DNA from: Phanerochaete sordida
Lineage: Eukaryota; Basidiomycota; Agaricomycetes; Polyporales; Phanerochaetaceae
Length of the DNA: 64,000 bases
Assembly (NCBI GenBank): GCA_019973155.2
Contig: BPQB01000073.1
Coordinates: 62,001-126,000 of the forward strand
Reading direction: 5' to 3'
Shown here: positions 12,195 through 22,200 of the stretch, piece by piece
Numbering within the stretch: position 1 is the first letter of the stretch
How the letters are laid out: the number at the start of each line of letters is the position of its first letter
The notes under the pieces: generated by a model
What the model was told of the DNA's origin: nothing
Databases searched by the model: none
Seen by the model: only the letters and a program-made list of their open reading frames with translations
Position numbers and translations under genes: made by a program

Positions 12195-12218
12195 CCACGG
12201 GTGACTCGTGCTAGGCTT
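12195..12218 (-). repeat. Right terminal inverted repeat
   Basis: Inverse partner of 10382-10411: the reverse complement begins AAGCCTAGCACGAGT and continues CACCCGTGG. It is followed directly by TA, matching the TA before the left repeat. Confidence 0.65.
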
Positions 12219-12912
12219 TACGCTCACCTTGTCTACAGTTCGGCCTCGCACGCGACGCCTGCGAAGAGTGCGGATGTGCGCGAGTTGGACATGCGCGAGG
12301 GGGCCCTGTGCGCAAGCGACGTGCTGCGGCCGGACGTCGTGCTGCCGCTCGCGGATCGCGAGGTCGGCGCGCGCGCTCGCCCTTGTTCGGCGCGTTCTTC
12401 GGCGAGCGCGCGTGGACGGCGCGCCGCTGGACGCGCGCGGGCACGCTGCGCGTCGACCTGCGGTACATGCGCTGGCGCGAGGTGCAATATCGCCGACAGT
12501 GCCCCGCGCACGCCCGCAGGTGGCTCGCCGAGGAAGCCGGTGCCGTCTGTGTCGTCCGCGAACCTCGCCGTGGGCTGGTTGCCCGTGCAGACCCCGCCGA
12601 TGACGCCGACAATGCGCACGACACGCACCAAGGACGAGGGGCCGCCGTCGCCGAAGCGCCCCGGCATGGGCCCCGTGTTCGCGCCGAGCAAGCAGGCGTC
12701 GAAGCAGACGGGCGCGGCGTCGCCGATGCACCGCACAGCGTGCGTGCACTCATCCGTCTCGAGCCCTTCGCGTACTGACCGGCCAGCAGCAGCAACGCCG
12801 ACGCTCCGGCCCGTGCAGCCGTCCGTGCAGCCGTCGCCGGCGCCCTCGTCCGTCGCGATCCAGGAGCTGCAGCGCGCGCAGGGCGGGCGCGGCAAGAAGA
12901 AGATGCGCAGCC
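12219..12912 (+). other. GC-rich unassigned open frame
   Basis: A plus-strand frame runs from inside the mobile element to 13100. Its later part (Pro/Ser-rich, then K-K-K-M-R-S-L-M-D-I-Q-A-E-E-A-A-R-R and E-E-F-L-E-W-W) looks like genuine protein and faintly recalls the IQxEEA motif of GYF-domain proteins, but no GYF domain is visible and the first part is Ala/Arg-rich as expected from GC-rich non-coding DNA. It overlaps the tail of SPC25 on the other strand. It may be another gene fragment next to the element. Confidence 0.25.
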
Positions 12913-13941
12913 TCATGGACATTCAGGCGGAGGAGGCCGCGCGCCGCGTCGAGGAGGAGTTCCTCGAGTGGTGGGCCGCCGAGGAGGTGCGCCTGCGGCC
13001 CTGCGCGATGAGGCGGGCGCGCCTCCTCCACCGCAGTAGTAGCAGGACGCGCCGCGGAGGCCGAAGGGGCGGCGGCATAGATTTTGACATTTTGCCCTAG
13101 ATTTTCGACCCATGAGCGAGGTCCAGGCGCTGCTGATATGCGCAGCAACGGGCACGCGAAGACAAAGAAGCAGAGGCACACGATTTAAGCCGTCAAGGTG
13201 AGCGGGGCAAATGCGCCAGAGGCGAGCGAGCGAACTTCTATATATGTCCGCGGAGACGTCAACTACGACGCTAAACTCCCGCTGTTGGTCTGCAGGGTCG
13301 ATATGGGTGAACCGAACCAGGATCGTGTCTTTGTCTATGCCCTCGACGACGCTGCACAGGCGGAACTCGCATTCCGTCAGCTCCGACGACGTCCGTGAGG
13401 CATGAGTGTTCAGAAGTGCGTGCTCGCGTTCTCGTTCTAAGGGAGAATGAGTATAGGTATGGGTGAAGTGGAAGCAGACGCACCGCGGTGGAGGTTGTTG
13501 ACCACAGCCCGTCGCTGCTCAATCTCAGCGTCGAGCAAAGCGCACTGGTCCTTGATAGACGCAAGCTGCCGCTCGAACGCAGCCACCGCAAGCTCCGCCT
13601 CCTTCCGCTCCTCATGTTCCTTCTCGAGCTCTGCACGAACGGTGAGCACCACGCCGAGCCGCCAACACGCGCTGCCACGCACCCGCGATGAGCTCGAGCT
13701 CACGCACCTTGCACGCATGCGTCTCGTTCTGCGTCTTCTCCGCGATGCGCTTCTTCCCGGCGACGTGCGTCGTCTTCCACCGCGTGATCTCCGCCTGCGC
13801 GTTCTGCGCGTACGCCGACACGGCCTTCAGGAAGCTGCGCGTCGAGCTCTCGTACGCGTCAAGGCGCAGGTCAATCTGCGGGTTCTGCTGCGCGAGGATG
13901 GACGCGAGGTCGAGTTTGGGGACGCGGAGGGCTCGCGCCAT
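12913..13941 (-). CDS. SPC25: Kinetochore protein Spc25 (NDC80 complex), abnormal C-terminus
   Basis: Exons 13941..13683, 13630..13484 and 13436 onward, with in-frame GT-AG introns. The start is ATG 13941 (M-A-R-A-L-R-V-P-K-L-D-L-A). Residues about 10-150 form a coiled coil (helical, E/K/Q-rich, with I-K-D-Q-C-A-L-L-D-A-E-I-E-Q-R-R). The globular head follows with F-R-L-C-S-V-V-E-G-I and R-F-T-H-I-D-P-A-D then R-E-F-S-V-V-V-D-V-S, the hallmark of Spc25. Spc25 pairs with Spc24 and anchors the NDC80 complex to the inner kinetochore. Family members continue with a Tyr-Lys strand, a Pro-rich turn and a final helix with N-x-x-R-D-F; none of that is visible. Instead the frame runs on through unrelated GC-rich sequence to a stop at 12913. 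Either a distant last exon was missed or the copy is truncated. Confidence 0.72.
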
Positions 13942-14163
13942 GGTGGTCGGAGGCAAGTCGCGTCGCGTGCGAACATGGCGCGCTTGTCCCCGCAAGCGGT
14001 GCGCGGCTGCGTCGAGACTCGAGAGTCAAGAGAGGGCTTTCAAAGCCCACCACTTCAACGCAGAAAAAATCAGCACGACACTCGTATGAGCTAATCAGGG
14101 ATATTGAGCAGGGTATCTAGAAGGATATATTGTCCAAAATATGCGAGAAAGCTAATTGACAGG

Positions 14164-14640
14164 TTGGGGCCGTTCTTGCCGAAGGTGAAGCCGACCCAGA
14201 CGCTGCGGGACATCTGGTTGTCGACCTCCTCGACGCCGTCGACGTGGCGCTGCTTCTTGCGCACCTCGTTGTACTTCTTGTCCTCCTCGCTGTCGAAGTC
14301 GTCGAAGTAGCGCGTGTCCGTCTCCATGTACAGCTCCGGCACGTACGGCGGCTCGATGTCGCGCAGGCGCTCCCAGTCGACGTCTGCGAACCACGGGTGC
14401 TGCTGCACCTTCTCGATGGTCTTGTACCGCAGGTCGGCGTAGGTTATTAGCCTAGAGGCGCGTTAGCGAGGCGATAGCTCAGAGAGAAGGGAGACGCACT
14501 TCTTGATCAGGCTCCACGACTCGTCCGACAGATTGTATTCCGCATCTTCGTCGTTGTAACGCGGCCGCTGAAGCACCTCGCTCCACTTCTGGAGGTTCGT
14601 CCAGGTCTCTTCTGGGGTCCGTGTAGAGTCGCACTGTGTG
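14164..14640 (-). pseudogene. C-terminal fragment of a Dbf2/NDR-family AGC kinase
   Basis: The frame opens with T-P-E-E-T-W-T-N-L-Q-K-W, the segment just after subdomain IX of NDR/Dbf2 kinases. It continues with N-L-S-D-E-S-W-S-L-I-K-K, and a proper 48-bp intron (14499..14452) restores L-I-T-Y-A-D-L-R-Y-K. Then come Q-Q-H-P-W-F-A-D-V-D-W and Y-F-D-D-F, and it ends near S-V-W-V-G-F-T-F, the hydrophobic motif region. The ATP-binding lobe, catalytic loop (H-R-D), DFG and APE motifs are all absent from the 2 kb upstream. In yeast Dbf2 acts in mitotic exit and cytokinesis. This copy cannot be a kinase. It is best read as a gene fragment left by duplication or rearrangement, although the surviving exons carry no stop codon. 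Confidence 0.75.
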
Positions 14641-16419
14641 GGTCGAAGACATGAGTCCCACACCCGCTCGCTAGCATGCTGCGTGTGCTCATCCACGACC
14701 AGCGTACCCAATCCCCGGCAGTCCCTTCCCCATGCGAGTACACAAAAGCATTCTAAAGCTATGGCGCGTGCTCACCTTTGGCCCCCAGCACATAGCGCTG
14801 CACGGCTGGAGCCCTTTAGCGGCGGCACACGCGACCCCTTGGAGTCAAATGGGCGAATTGTAGCTTGATGCGGCGCAAGGAGCGAGGCGGACGGCTGAGA
14901 GACGGCCGAAATGTCGAGCGGAAAGGGTCAAAAAGTTTGCCTTGGCGTGCATTTTCGGCCAAAATATGCGTGAGATGTTCGTCCTGCAGTCGTTGCGAGT
15001 GTCTGCAGCCAAGCACATGACCTGACAGAAGACAATTCAGAGGTGAGCGAAGAAGATATTCGCAGTTCACGCACCTCTGATGAGACCACAGCCAAAATGG
15101 GGCTCCTCAGGCTTGTGTACACAGAGACCGGCTATGTGCATCCGAGGGCGCGAGGCGGCAGCTTGAGTACTCATCGCAGAGACGGAAGTCCAGAGGCGGA
15201 GCGTGCCGCACCTGCAACAAACGTGGCACCTAACACAAGCGGTGCATTGTCCATGAACGTCGAGGTCATTGGATGCGAGATGGGGGGGGGGGGGATATGC
15301 GCGGCGCGAGAGTGGAGGAGGCGGACGCTCTGCAGGCGAGAAAAGACGAGCCGGGTCTGTGTGAGCCAGTGCCGTGTTCGAGGGCAGCGTGGAGGCGAGT
15401 CAGCGGGTGGGGTGCGAGTAAAGCCAGCCGGCGCGAGGTGAACGTGAACGCGTGAATAGCAATTAATGACGGCGGTGGGCAAGCAGCTTTGAAGGGAGAG
15501 GGACGTTTGAACAAGCACGCCGACGCGACGTCGTTCTTCAACATTAAGCGCCTAAGAGTACTGAGCTCACGGCTTGTTTGCACTCAAACGACAATTATTC
15601 CACGCATAATTTTTACATATTCAGGCAGCCGGGAGGGACTACTACACGCTACATTGTCAGAAAATGCAACGTGCCATAGTGTGTCACCCGAGGTCAGCGG
15701 CCTGGAGTGTGTAAGCGCCCGTTGAGCCCCAACATCAACGGCAACGGTGAGGACGCAAACAATGGGCGGTTAGAAAACCGAGGATACGTGAGGGTACAAG
15801 ACGTATAGAAGTACCTACAACCCACTCGAGAGATAGTTTTGTCCAGAGGGAAGAGCTAAAGAAATCGCTCAAGTTTGACTACAAGGATTGTATTCAACCC
15901 TAACCCCATTTTGATGGGCTCAACTAATGGGGCATACAAAAAAGGTTCCCACGGTTTTGCACTCGTTTTTCGTGACGGAGTCCACGAGGTCAAAATCTGC
16001 CCGTAGGGCCGGGGGTTTAATATAAACGTTTCTTCATAAATTCAGAAATCGTAATTTCAAACTCCGTGAGCTCAGCGCCTCCATACAGTCCTTGGCCTGC
16101 TTTCCTCTGGCCGTCACTTGGATCCTTGAACGAAGGAAAATGAGCCTCCACCTTGTAGCTGTGTCTCACGGAAAGCACAGGCTACGAAAGGTGCGCCAGG
16201 GTGACTTTGTACACACGCTCTCGAGCTCTGACATGAGCGCTGAGCATCGAAATATTCATACATGCGCGAGTCCGCACCCGATCCCCTCGTGCCGCGCCTG
16301 CTTGCCAACGCGCAGCTGCGCCCGCTACCATGCCGCCAGACGTAGGAATTGGATGGTATCACCAGCTCAGCAAGTTCTCGTGCTCGCTGCGCGCCGCGCT
16401 CTTATAAAACGTTCATTCT
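14641..16419. other. Intergenic, no gene recognised
   Basis: Searched on both strands for the missing catalytic part of the neighbouring kinase fragment and found none. It contains a G13 tract at 15282-15294. The segment 15580-16080 is AT-rich and non-coding in appearance. Confidence 0.5.
15282..15294 (+). repeat. G13 homopolymer tract
   Basis: Thirteen consecutive G residues; the count may be affected by sequencing error. Confidence 0.8.
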
Positions 16420-17570
16420 AGCGTGAGGCCCCTGCGGTTCGGGAGCTTGGCATTACCCTCGCTAAGGCCCTCGGAAAGGAGGCAAGCGCATGGTCTGGCG
16501 TCGAAGAGACGCTCCCGCTCCTGCTGACCGCCGTCACGGAGGGCCGTCTCACCCTCAAGGATGTCCAGCTCCGCCTGCACGACAACCCCATTCGCATCTT
16601 CGGCCTTCCCGACCAGGCACACACACACATCGAGGTCGTCGTCGGCCGGAAGACCAAGGCGTCCAACCTGCTCGGCAAGAGGGCCAAGACCTGGTCGCCT
16701 GCCGAGTCTCGCGTTCTGGATGGCGCCGTGCACCGCGTCCTTGTCCACCGCCAGACTGCCTATCTCGACGGCGCTCAACGCCAACCCGCTCGGCCGCGAC
16801 GTCTCTAGCGCGGTCATCGTCCACCAGACCAGGGAGCGCGCAGGCTCTGTCTCGTTAGCTGCCCCGCCGAAACCCGAGCTCAGCAGCATCTTCACCAGCC
16901 CGCCGCAGCCCGCGCACCAGCTGCTGCCTGCGCAGCGGCACGCTCGACATCCTGCGCGGCAAGGTTCTCTGCACGATGTTCTACGAGCCGTCCACGCGCA
17001 CGCCGTCCTAATTCGATGCAACCATGAAGCGCTGCGGTGGCGAGGTCGTCCAAATCAACGTCGACACCTCGTCCGTGTTCAAGGGCGAGACGCTCCCATA
17101 CACGACCCGCACGCTCGGCTGCTAGGCAGACACGGTCTTGCTGCGGCACCCAGACGTCGACAGCGCGCAGCTCGCGGCCAAGTTCTCGCTCGCGCCTGTT
17201 ATCAACGTGGGCGACGGCATCGGCGAGCACTCGACGCAGGCGCTGCTCGACGTGTACACGATCCCCTCCGAGCTCGGCACGGTGAACGGCCGCACGGTGC
17301 ACTCGCTCGTGACGCTGCTATGCATGTATAGCGTGCGCCTCAACTTCGTCGCGCCGGCCTCGCTCGCGGTGCCCGCGGCCGTCGTATTGCAGGCGCGCAA
17401 GTCGCTTGGCCAGCTCTGTCCGCAGCTTGCTAGGCGGTTCAGTGCGCTGGCATCGCAGCTCCCGATGTGCGTTATGGGCTACATGTGCAGGGCGTCCACA
17501 CGGAGATGTTCCCCACCTGCAAGACGGGGCTTCACATCGATATGCTTGCTACTGTAAGCTTTCTGTCGAT
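16420..17570 (+). pseudogene. URA2: URA2-type carbamoyl-phosphate synthase/aspartate carbamoyltransferase pseudogene
   Basis: The first part (16431 onward) reads L-P-L-L-L-T-A-V-T-E-G-R-L-T and N-P-I-R-I-F-G-L-P, the end of the inactive dihydroorotase-like domain of fungal Ura2. V-H-R-V-L-V-H-R-Q-T-A-Y-L-D-G follows. The frame is then disrupted through the linker, and the aspartate carbamoyltransferase domain appears: [17 protein letters not shown] with the carbamoyl-phosphate loop S-T-R-T intact, then a stop before F-D-A-T-M-K, another stop after T-L-G-C, then H-P-D-V-D-S-A-Q and the [11 protein letters not shown] block. About a dozen residues (the G-D-L-K-N/Y segment) are deleted between N-G-R and T-V-H-S-L. 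The ~1,500 residues of CPSase upstream are absent. This is a decayed partial copy; a functional URA2 should exist elsewhere. Confidence 0.85.
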
Positions 17571-17650
17571 GAGAAACACATATTACGCATGCATACCTTC
17601 ATATATACGTATATTTAATGCACTCTCGAAGCCAAAAGTCCGAGATACCA

Positions 17651-17665
17651 GGGGGGGGGGGGGGG
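17651..17665 (+). repeat. G15 homopolymer tract
   Basis: Fifteen consecutive G residues followed by CTCGAG. It lies about 50 bases from a dispersed word that is also near a G-rich run at its other copy. Confidence 0.8.
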
Positions 17666-17712
17666 CTCGAGGGCACCTTAACTCAAAAATGCGGCATCGT
17701 GTCACATTTTTT

Positions 17713-17730
17713 AATCTTGCAACCCCCTTG
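17713..17730 (-). repeat. Dispersed 18-bp word, copy 2
   Basis: The reverse complement is CAAGGGGGTTGCAAGATT, one mismatch from 7980-7997. See copy 1. Confidence 0.35.
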
Positions 17731-19219
17731 CTTCCCGATGGTGATCACTTCGACGGAATTCCAGACAGATGAATTCCAGCTGGAAGGAGCGTGACCTACC
17801 ATCCATTGATCTGAATTCCGCGGATAGATGCGATGAGACGCCAGCAACATTCTTTGCAAAAATCAGACAGCGCCAGCTGACGAAGTGTTCAGCGTGCCGT
17901 TACCACCAGCCTTCGCGAGGTATTATAGGCTGCATTGCTTTCCGTTAACGTATTTTCCAACTTTGCTATGATCCGGCTCGCGGGGTCTCGCGCAATGGAG
18001 GAAAAATGTGCTCGAGTGTCTACATTGCTATTGAGGCAGGCAGGTAGATGATGGCCTCCTTACATTACAGCTATTACCCGTTCGCTCTCGACGTCCCTAA
18101 GTAGAGATATCTACTAACGCGCGGGCGTCCGCATGCTTTGGCGCCCTCGCTATTCTCCATACGTGCGCGTGCCCTGTACACTGCATCGCGTTGCACGTAC
18201 TTAATCGCCGCTCTCTGCGTGTTCAGCCCAGCGCTTATTGATTGTCCCTGAGGCAACTGCATTACAATGCCACCGACCTCTCAATCTGTTGATGATAAAA
18301 GGCTTCGAATTCGAAGCGATACCACTGAATTGAAGTCGTGTCGCCGATCTAGGGTGCTTACGAGAGCGCAACTCTAACTCGCTTGTCGTCGACTGCGAAC
18401 GGAATCCTCGCGGGCTGCTAGAGACCTCGATCGATGGACGCTCAACGGGCATGCGCGGTGACGGGCGCGTGCCGGAGCCGGATTACCCGTCGCTGAGACC
18501 CATTTAACTGACTGTAAAATATGTGTGCTGTTTGGATAGCATTTTAGCGCTGTATTTTTGCTGTATCGTGGGCGTTCCGTTTGTTGTTCGGGGTCAAATC
18601 TGCGGCTTGATCTGAATTTATCGATACATCCGACGTCAGCGTGGCGGTAGTATAATACTCGTCTCCAATATCATCCCCGTGCGCTCGGCGACTCTTTGCC
18701 GGTGAAACAGGATAGGGGGCGCAGCAGGCTGCGCAGTACATGTACCCTCGTGTGAGACGCTTCGCCGTCTGGCAGATGCTTGGAAGCCACCATTCCCGCT
18801 CATGATACATGGCAGGTATGTGAAATACGGACCGAAAGCATGTTTTCGTGCTGTACTAGGCTCACAATGATTATGATTTGAGTGCTAATGACTCGCATTC
18901 CAGAGCATGAGAAGGCGTCTCGGCATCCTGCAACGCCCACTGGGAATAGCAATCGACAGCCGAATCTGCAGGGACCCAGACTAAATGAGATGTTTGCACC
19001 CGCATTGAGCGCTCCCAATGCACGCGCATATCAATGCTCAAGCCCACGCTGCAAGCCCTGATCAGCTTCTACTCCTCTCACCAATCTTGTAGGCGTAATA
19101 GCCATTACTCAATCCCACGGACTTGGACCTGTGCTGCAAATCGTAAGGTTGCTGTTGCTACATCCCACGTCCTACGCTCTACGCACGCACCCTCGTAAAG
19201 CCCTCGCTCTCGCCGCACC

Positions 19220-22200
19220 ATGGATGTCGCTGATATCAGACTGCGACGGCTTGCAAAGTACTTCAGCGCTGTCATACATGGTACGCAGGACGTCACATCG
19301 GAGAACGCAGCTCTCTTTCTGGAGGCTGTATACACTCGCCCACATCATCAGGAATTTACCCACCGTTCTGGCACGCTCTGGAAGTGCTGTATGTGCTGGA
19401 GCGTTCTGTAGCCTGTCAGCGCTCCGTCAGACCGTCCAGCAAATCGTTTATTTTCCAGCAGCGCTGTTTTCGCCCAGCACGGCTCGGGAGCTCATCTTCA
19501 ATATACCCATTATTTCATCCCACGCGGTACCACAGCGCAAAGTCTACAAAGCGACCTTTTGTACAGGTTCTACAGACATTAGATTAAGCGGAGCGGCTAC
19601 CTTTCGCGTAGCTGTAAGTAATACAACCATGCTCGTGGACCATGAGTCGTGAACGTCAAGCTCCCAAGCTTCGAGAGATGTTCGGGGCACCACTTGAGCT
19701 CTGAGGCCCATAACACACAAGCGCACTGAAGGCGACATGACAAGGTGTCCGACGCTGCAGTCCGCGGGTCTCCTACCTATGAGAGTGACCTACGGACCGG
19801 CCTGGAGTTGCTGCGCGCGCAGCGCAACTATCGCGCTGGGACTCTTCGTATCCTTCCGTGCTCGCACGCAGCTACTGTAGTGCTGCTTAATGCAGCAAAC
19901 GGCGATGTCGCCGAACAATGAACCTCGGCGCAGAAGCGCGGCAAAGTAAGTGGTGGAGGTATCCCGATACAACAACCCCCATCGTACTCGTGCATGCGAA
20001 CGTCCAAGAAGTAGAAGGCGCACGTCGCACCTCGCATGGCATTCTAACCGTCCGTGTAGACCTCGAAAGGGAGAGAAATGATGGCAGACAGTGCGCGGCG
20101 CGTGGGGAGAAGAGATGGCGGGAACCGAGTCCTGTGCGTTGTCAGGCGGGTGAGCTGCACTGAAGAAGTTCATGCGGGGTGCATAGTGACGCAGACAGCG
20201 CGAGTTTGATTCGAAGAGCCAAAAAGGCATAGAGATTGAAACGTTGACGTTGAAGTCTTTGCTGAGAACGAGAGTCGCGCGAGTGGGCGCGGCGCTCTCG
20301 AAGTCGAACCGTGAGAAGATTCGCGACTTAGCCGCTCTGGCCCACTCCACGCCCTTTCTCTGTCTCCATCATGCTCCTCCACTCCACCCACGACCATGTC
20401 GAGTCTCTCGACCTCCAATCCCTCTTGCCTCGCCGTTGACGTTGATACGCCGCCTCATATCTTCCAACCGCCGTTGAGCCAAGCACGGGTGTCTGCATAC
20501 TGTGCGATGCACAGCTAGGTAAGTCTCCAACCCTTGTCATGTCATGCAGACGCTTTAGCTGCATCTTCCTCGACCGCACTCATCCCAACTACGAATAGCA
20601 CGTCTTCTAGCCCCGAGCCTGGAGAGCATGTGATAGACCTCGACCACAAGAGGCCGCTGCCACGTCAAAATCGGTCACACAGCCCTGCACACCCTCAATG
20701 GTGAGCAGGCATCATAACTGTCGCCCTCTAAGTCACTGATCCGCATTATAGCGTTGTAGCTGCAAGTCGTACATTAGAATACACGTGTCGAGAGTTCCAT
20801 GCGGCGGGGCAAGCTCACGAAGTATCACCGGCTCACGAAGCCGTGCGCAGTAGGCGTAGAGGTGTGTAGTGTGCCTCTGGACCACTCGCATAGACTGACT
20901 CCCTACGCAGATCAAGTCTTCTATGCGCACCTAGGCAGGTAAGTCTAATCAACACGAGCACAAAGTACTGAATTACCATAATGTAGATCATTTGCACACG
21001 GACGCAACACGCAAAGCTGTAGCGGTCGACCAGCTCGCGTGCACAATCCTTCATCCACGTCGCCGATTCGCTGTGACGGCGCCGCAGTGCGGTCTCTGGT
21101 TTCGAGGATTTCACCTGCCGCTGCGGTGCATGTGCTTGCCTACCCTGTAGATTATGTGCTCCATGCAATGTATTCTGTGTTTAGTTATCGTCGCAGCAAT
21201 ACATGTGCTTATTCCCGAATCAAATTTGCGCGATATCGTGCATGGATAGGCCAACAGGTATATGGAATATTTATCATGCTGGCTGCGTCTGGTAGCTGGA
21301 GGTGTCTGATATCTGGTACCGTCTCCCTCAGATTCCCGTACTGGCGCTAAGGTACATGCCTGGCTCCAGACGAGACTCTGGGTGCTGACCGCGCTGGGAC
21401 GTCTGGTACAGACGCCACAGACGCCTCCAGACGCCCTGGGATTTTCCTGATGATCCCATTGCGTGTCTACAAGAGCTGGTGTCAAGTGATCGCGGCCTTC
21501 TATCCCTTCAATCCGCCATCTCTGCTGACTCCACCCCTGCTTTTCTGAACGGAAGTGCTGCACCCCTTATCCTTTACATTCGCTCGGCCGCGCTTAGTGG
21601 CGGGATCGACAGTCTCATCACACAGCTCGTCAAGTGCTTGACGGATCCCCCAACATTCTGGGAAGCGATCTCCAGCGCATTTCTCGCTGGTGGGCTGGGC
21701 TCCAACGGCACACTCGCTTTCTCATGGCAGCTCGTCTATCTCATTGCCCAGTCGTCGACTGAAACCACTCAATATTCGTCTTTTGCAAAAGATAAAGGCA
21801 TTGCCGAAAGGCTTGTAGCCTCCGAAAGCTACTATGTTCGCCAGCTTGGCCGCCGGCTCAGGTATATCATCCAAACTGGCGACTATCGTCCGACGACAGC
21901 ACGCACCCTCCCTGGCGGGCGCCATGATAACGACTATGTCGAATTCCACAAAATTAGTGTTATCCCTACCCCAGACGAGATCATGTCAAACGATCCTGTT
22001 TTCCTACGTACAGCGGCAGAAATCGACGCGACTCCTGTTGACGAGCATGCCAATGCCCATATCGACAACCAGTTCCGGCTCTATCGCGAAGACATGCTCC
22101 GCGATCTTCGCGAGCAGGTGGCGCATGCGCGCGGGGAGCGCAGCGGAAGTCAGCTTATATATGCTGTTGAAGACGTCGAACTGGTCGATATCTACGATAT

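Larger units (their letters stand above)
10382..12218. mobile_element. Putative non-autonomous TIR DNA transposon with TA target duplication
   Basis: The left edge reads TA then AAGCCTAGCACGAGT, and the right edge is its exact inverse followed by TA (10380-10381 and 12219-12220). After the perfect 15 bp both ends continue with CACCCGTGG, the left end carrying an extra GCGAGT. Subterminal regions at both ends are dense in related words (CCCACGG, GGTACCTG, GGATCC). The element is 1,837 bp. The TA duplication fits the Tc1/mariner superfamily, but no transposase with a DDE pattern is visible. The one long plus-strand frame (10408-11208) overlaps the TIR and resembles nothing I know. A Ser/Asp-rich frame near 11550-11860 has an in-frame stop. 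I call it non-autonomous. Confidence 0.6.
17571..19219. other. Intergenic, no gene recognised
   Basis: Contains a G15 tract (17651-17665) and the second copy of an 18-bp dispersed word (17713-17730). It is otherwise without a recognisable coding frame. The last few hundred bases should hold the promoter of the large helicase/AAA gene, whose putative ATG at 19220 has a good context (CACCATGG). Confidence 0.5.

Noticed and set aside
12120..13100. 326-residue plus-strand frame as a real gene
   Set aside because: Starts inside the mobile element, the first half is composition-driven, and the end overlaps the SPC25 frame on the other strand; only the later part looks protein-like, so it is listed as unassigned.
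20394..21340. A separate multi-exon gene upstream of the ZNFX1-like body
   Set aside because: Several short frames can be linked through GT-AG sites, but no ATG-to-stop model holds and the translations match no family; described as part of the 2.1 kb interval only.
21479..21481. GTG at 21479 as start of the ZNFX1-like gene
   Set aside because: Not an ATG, and the coding frame clearly extends upstream (W-D-F-P-D-D-P-I-A-C-L); an exon with ATG at 19220 fits the family N-terminus better.
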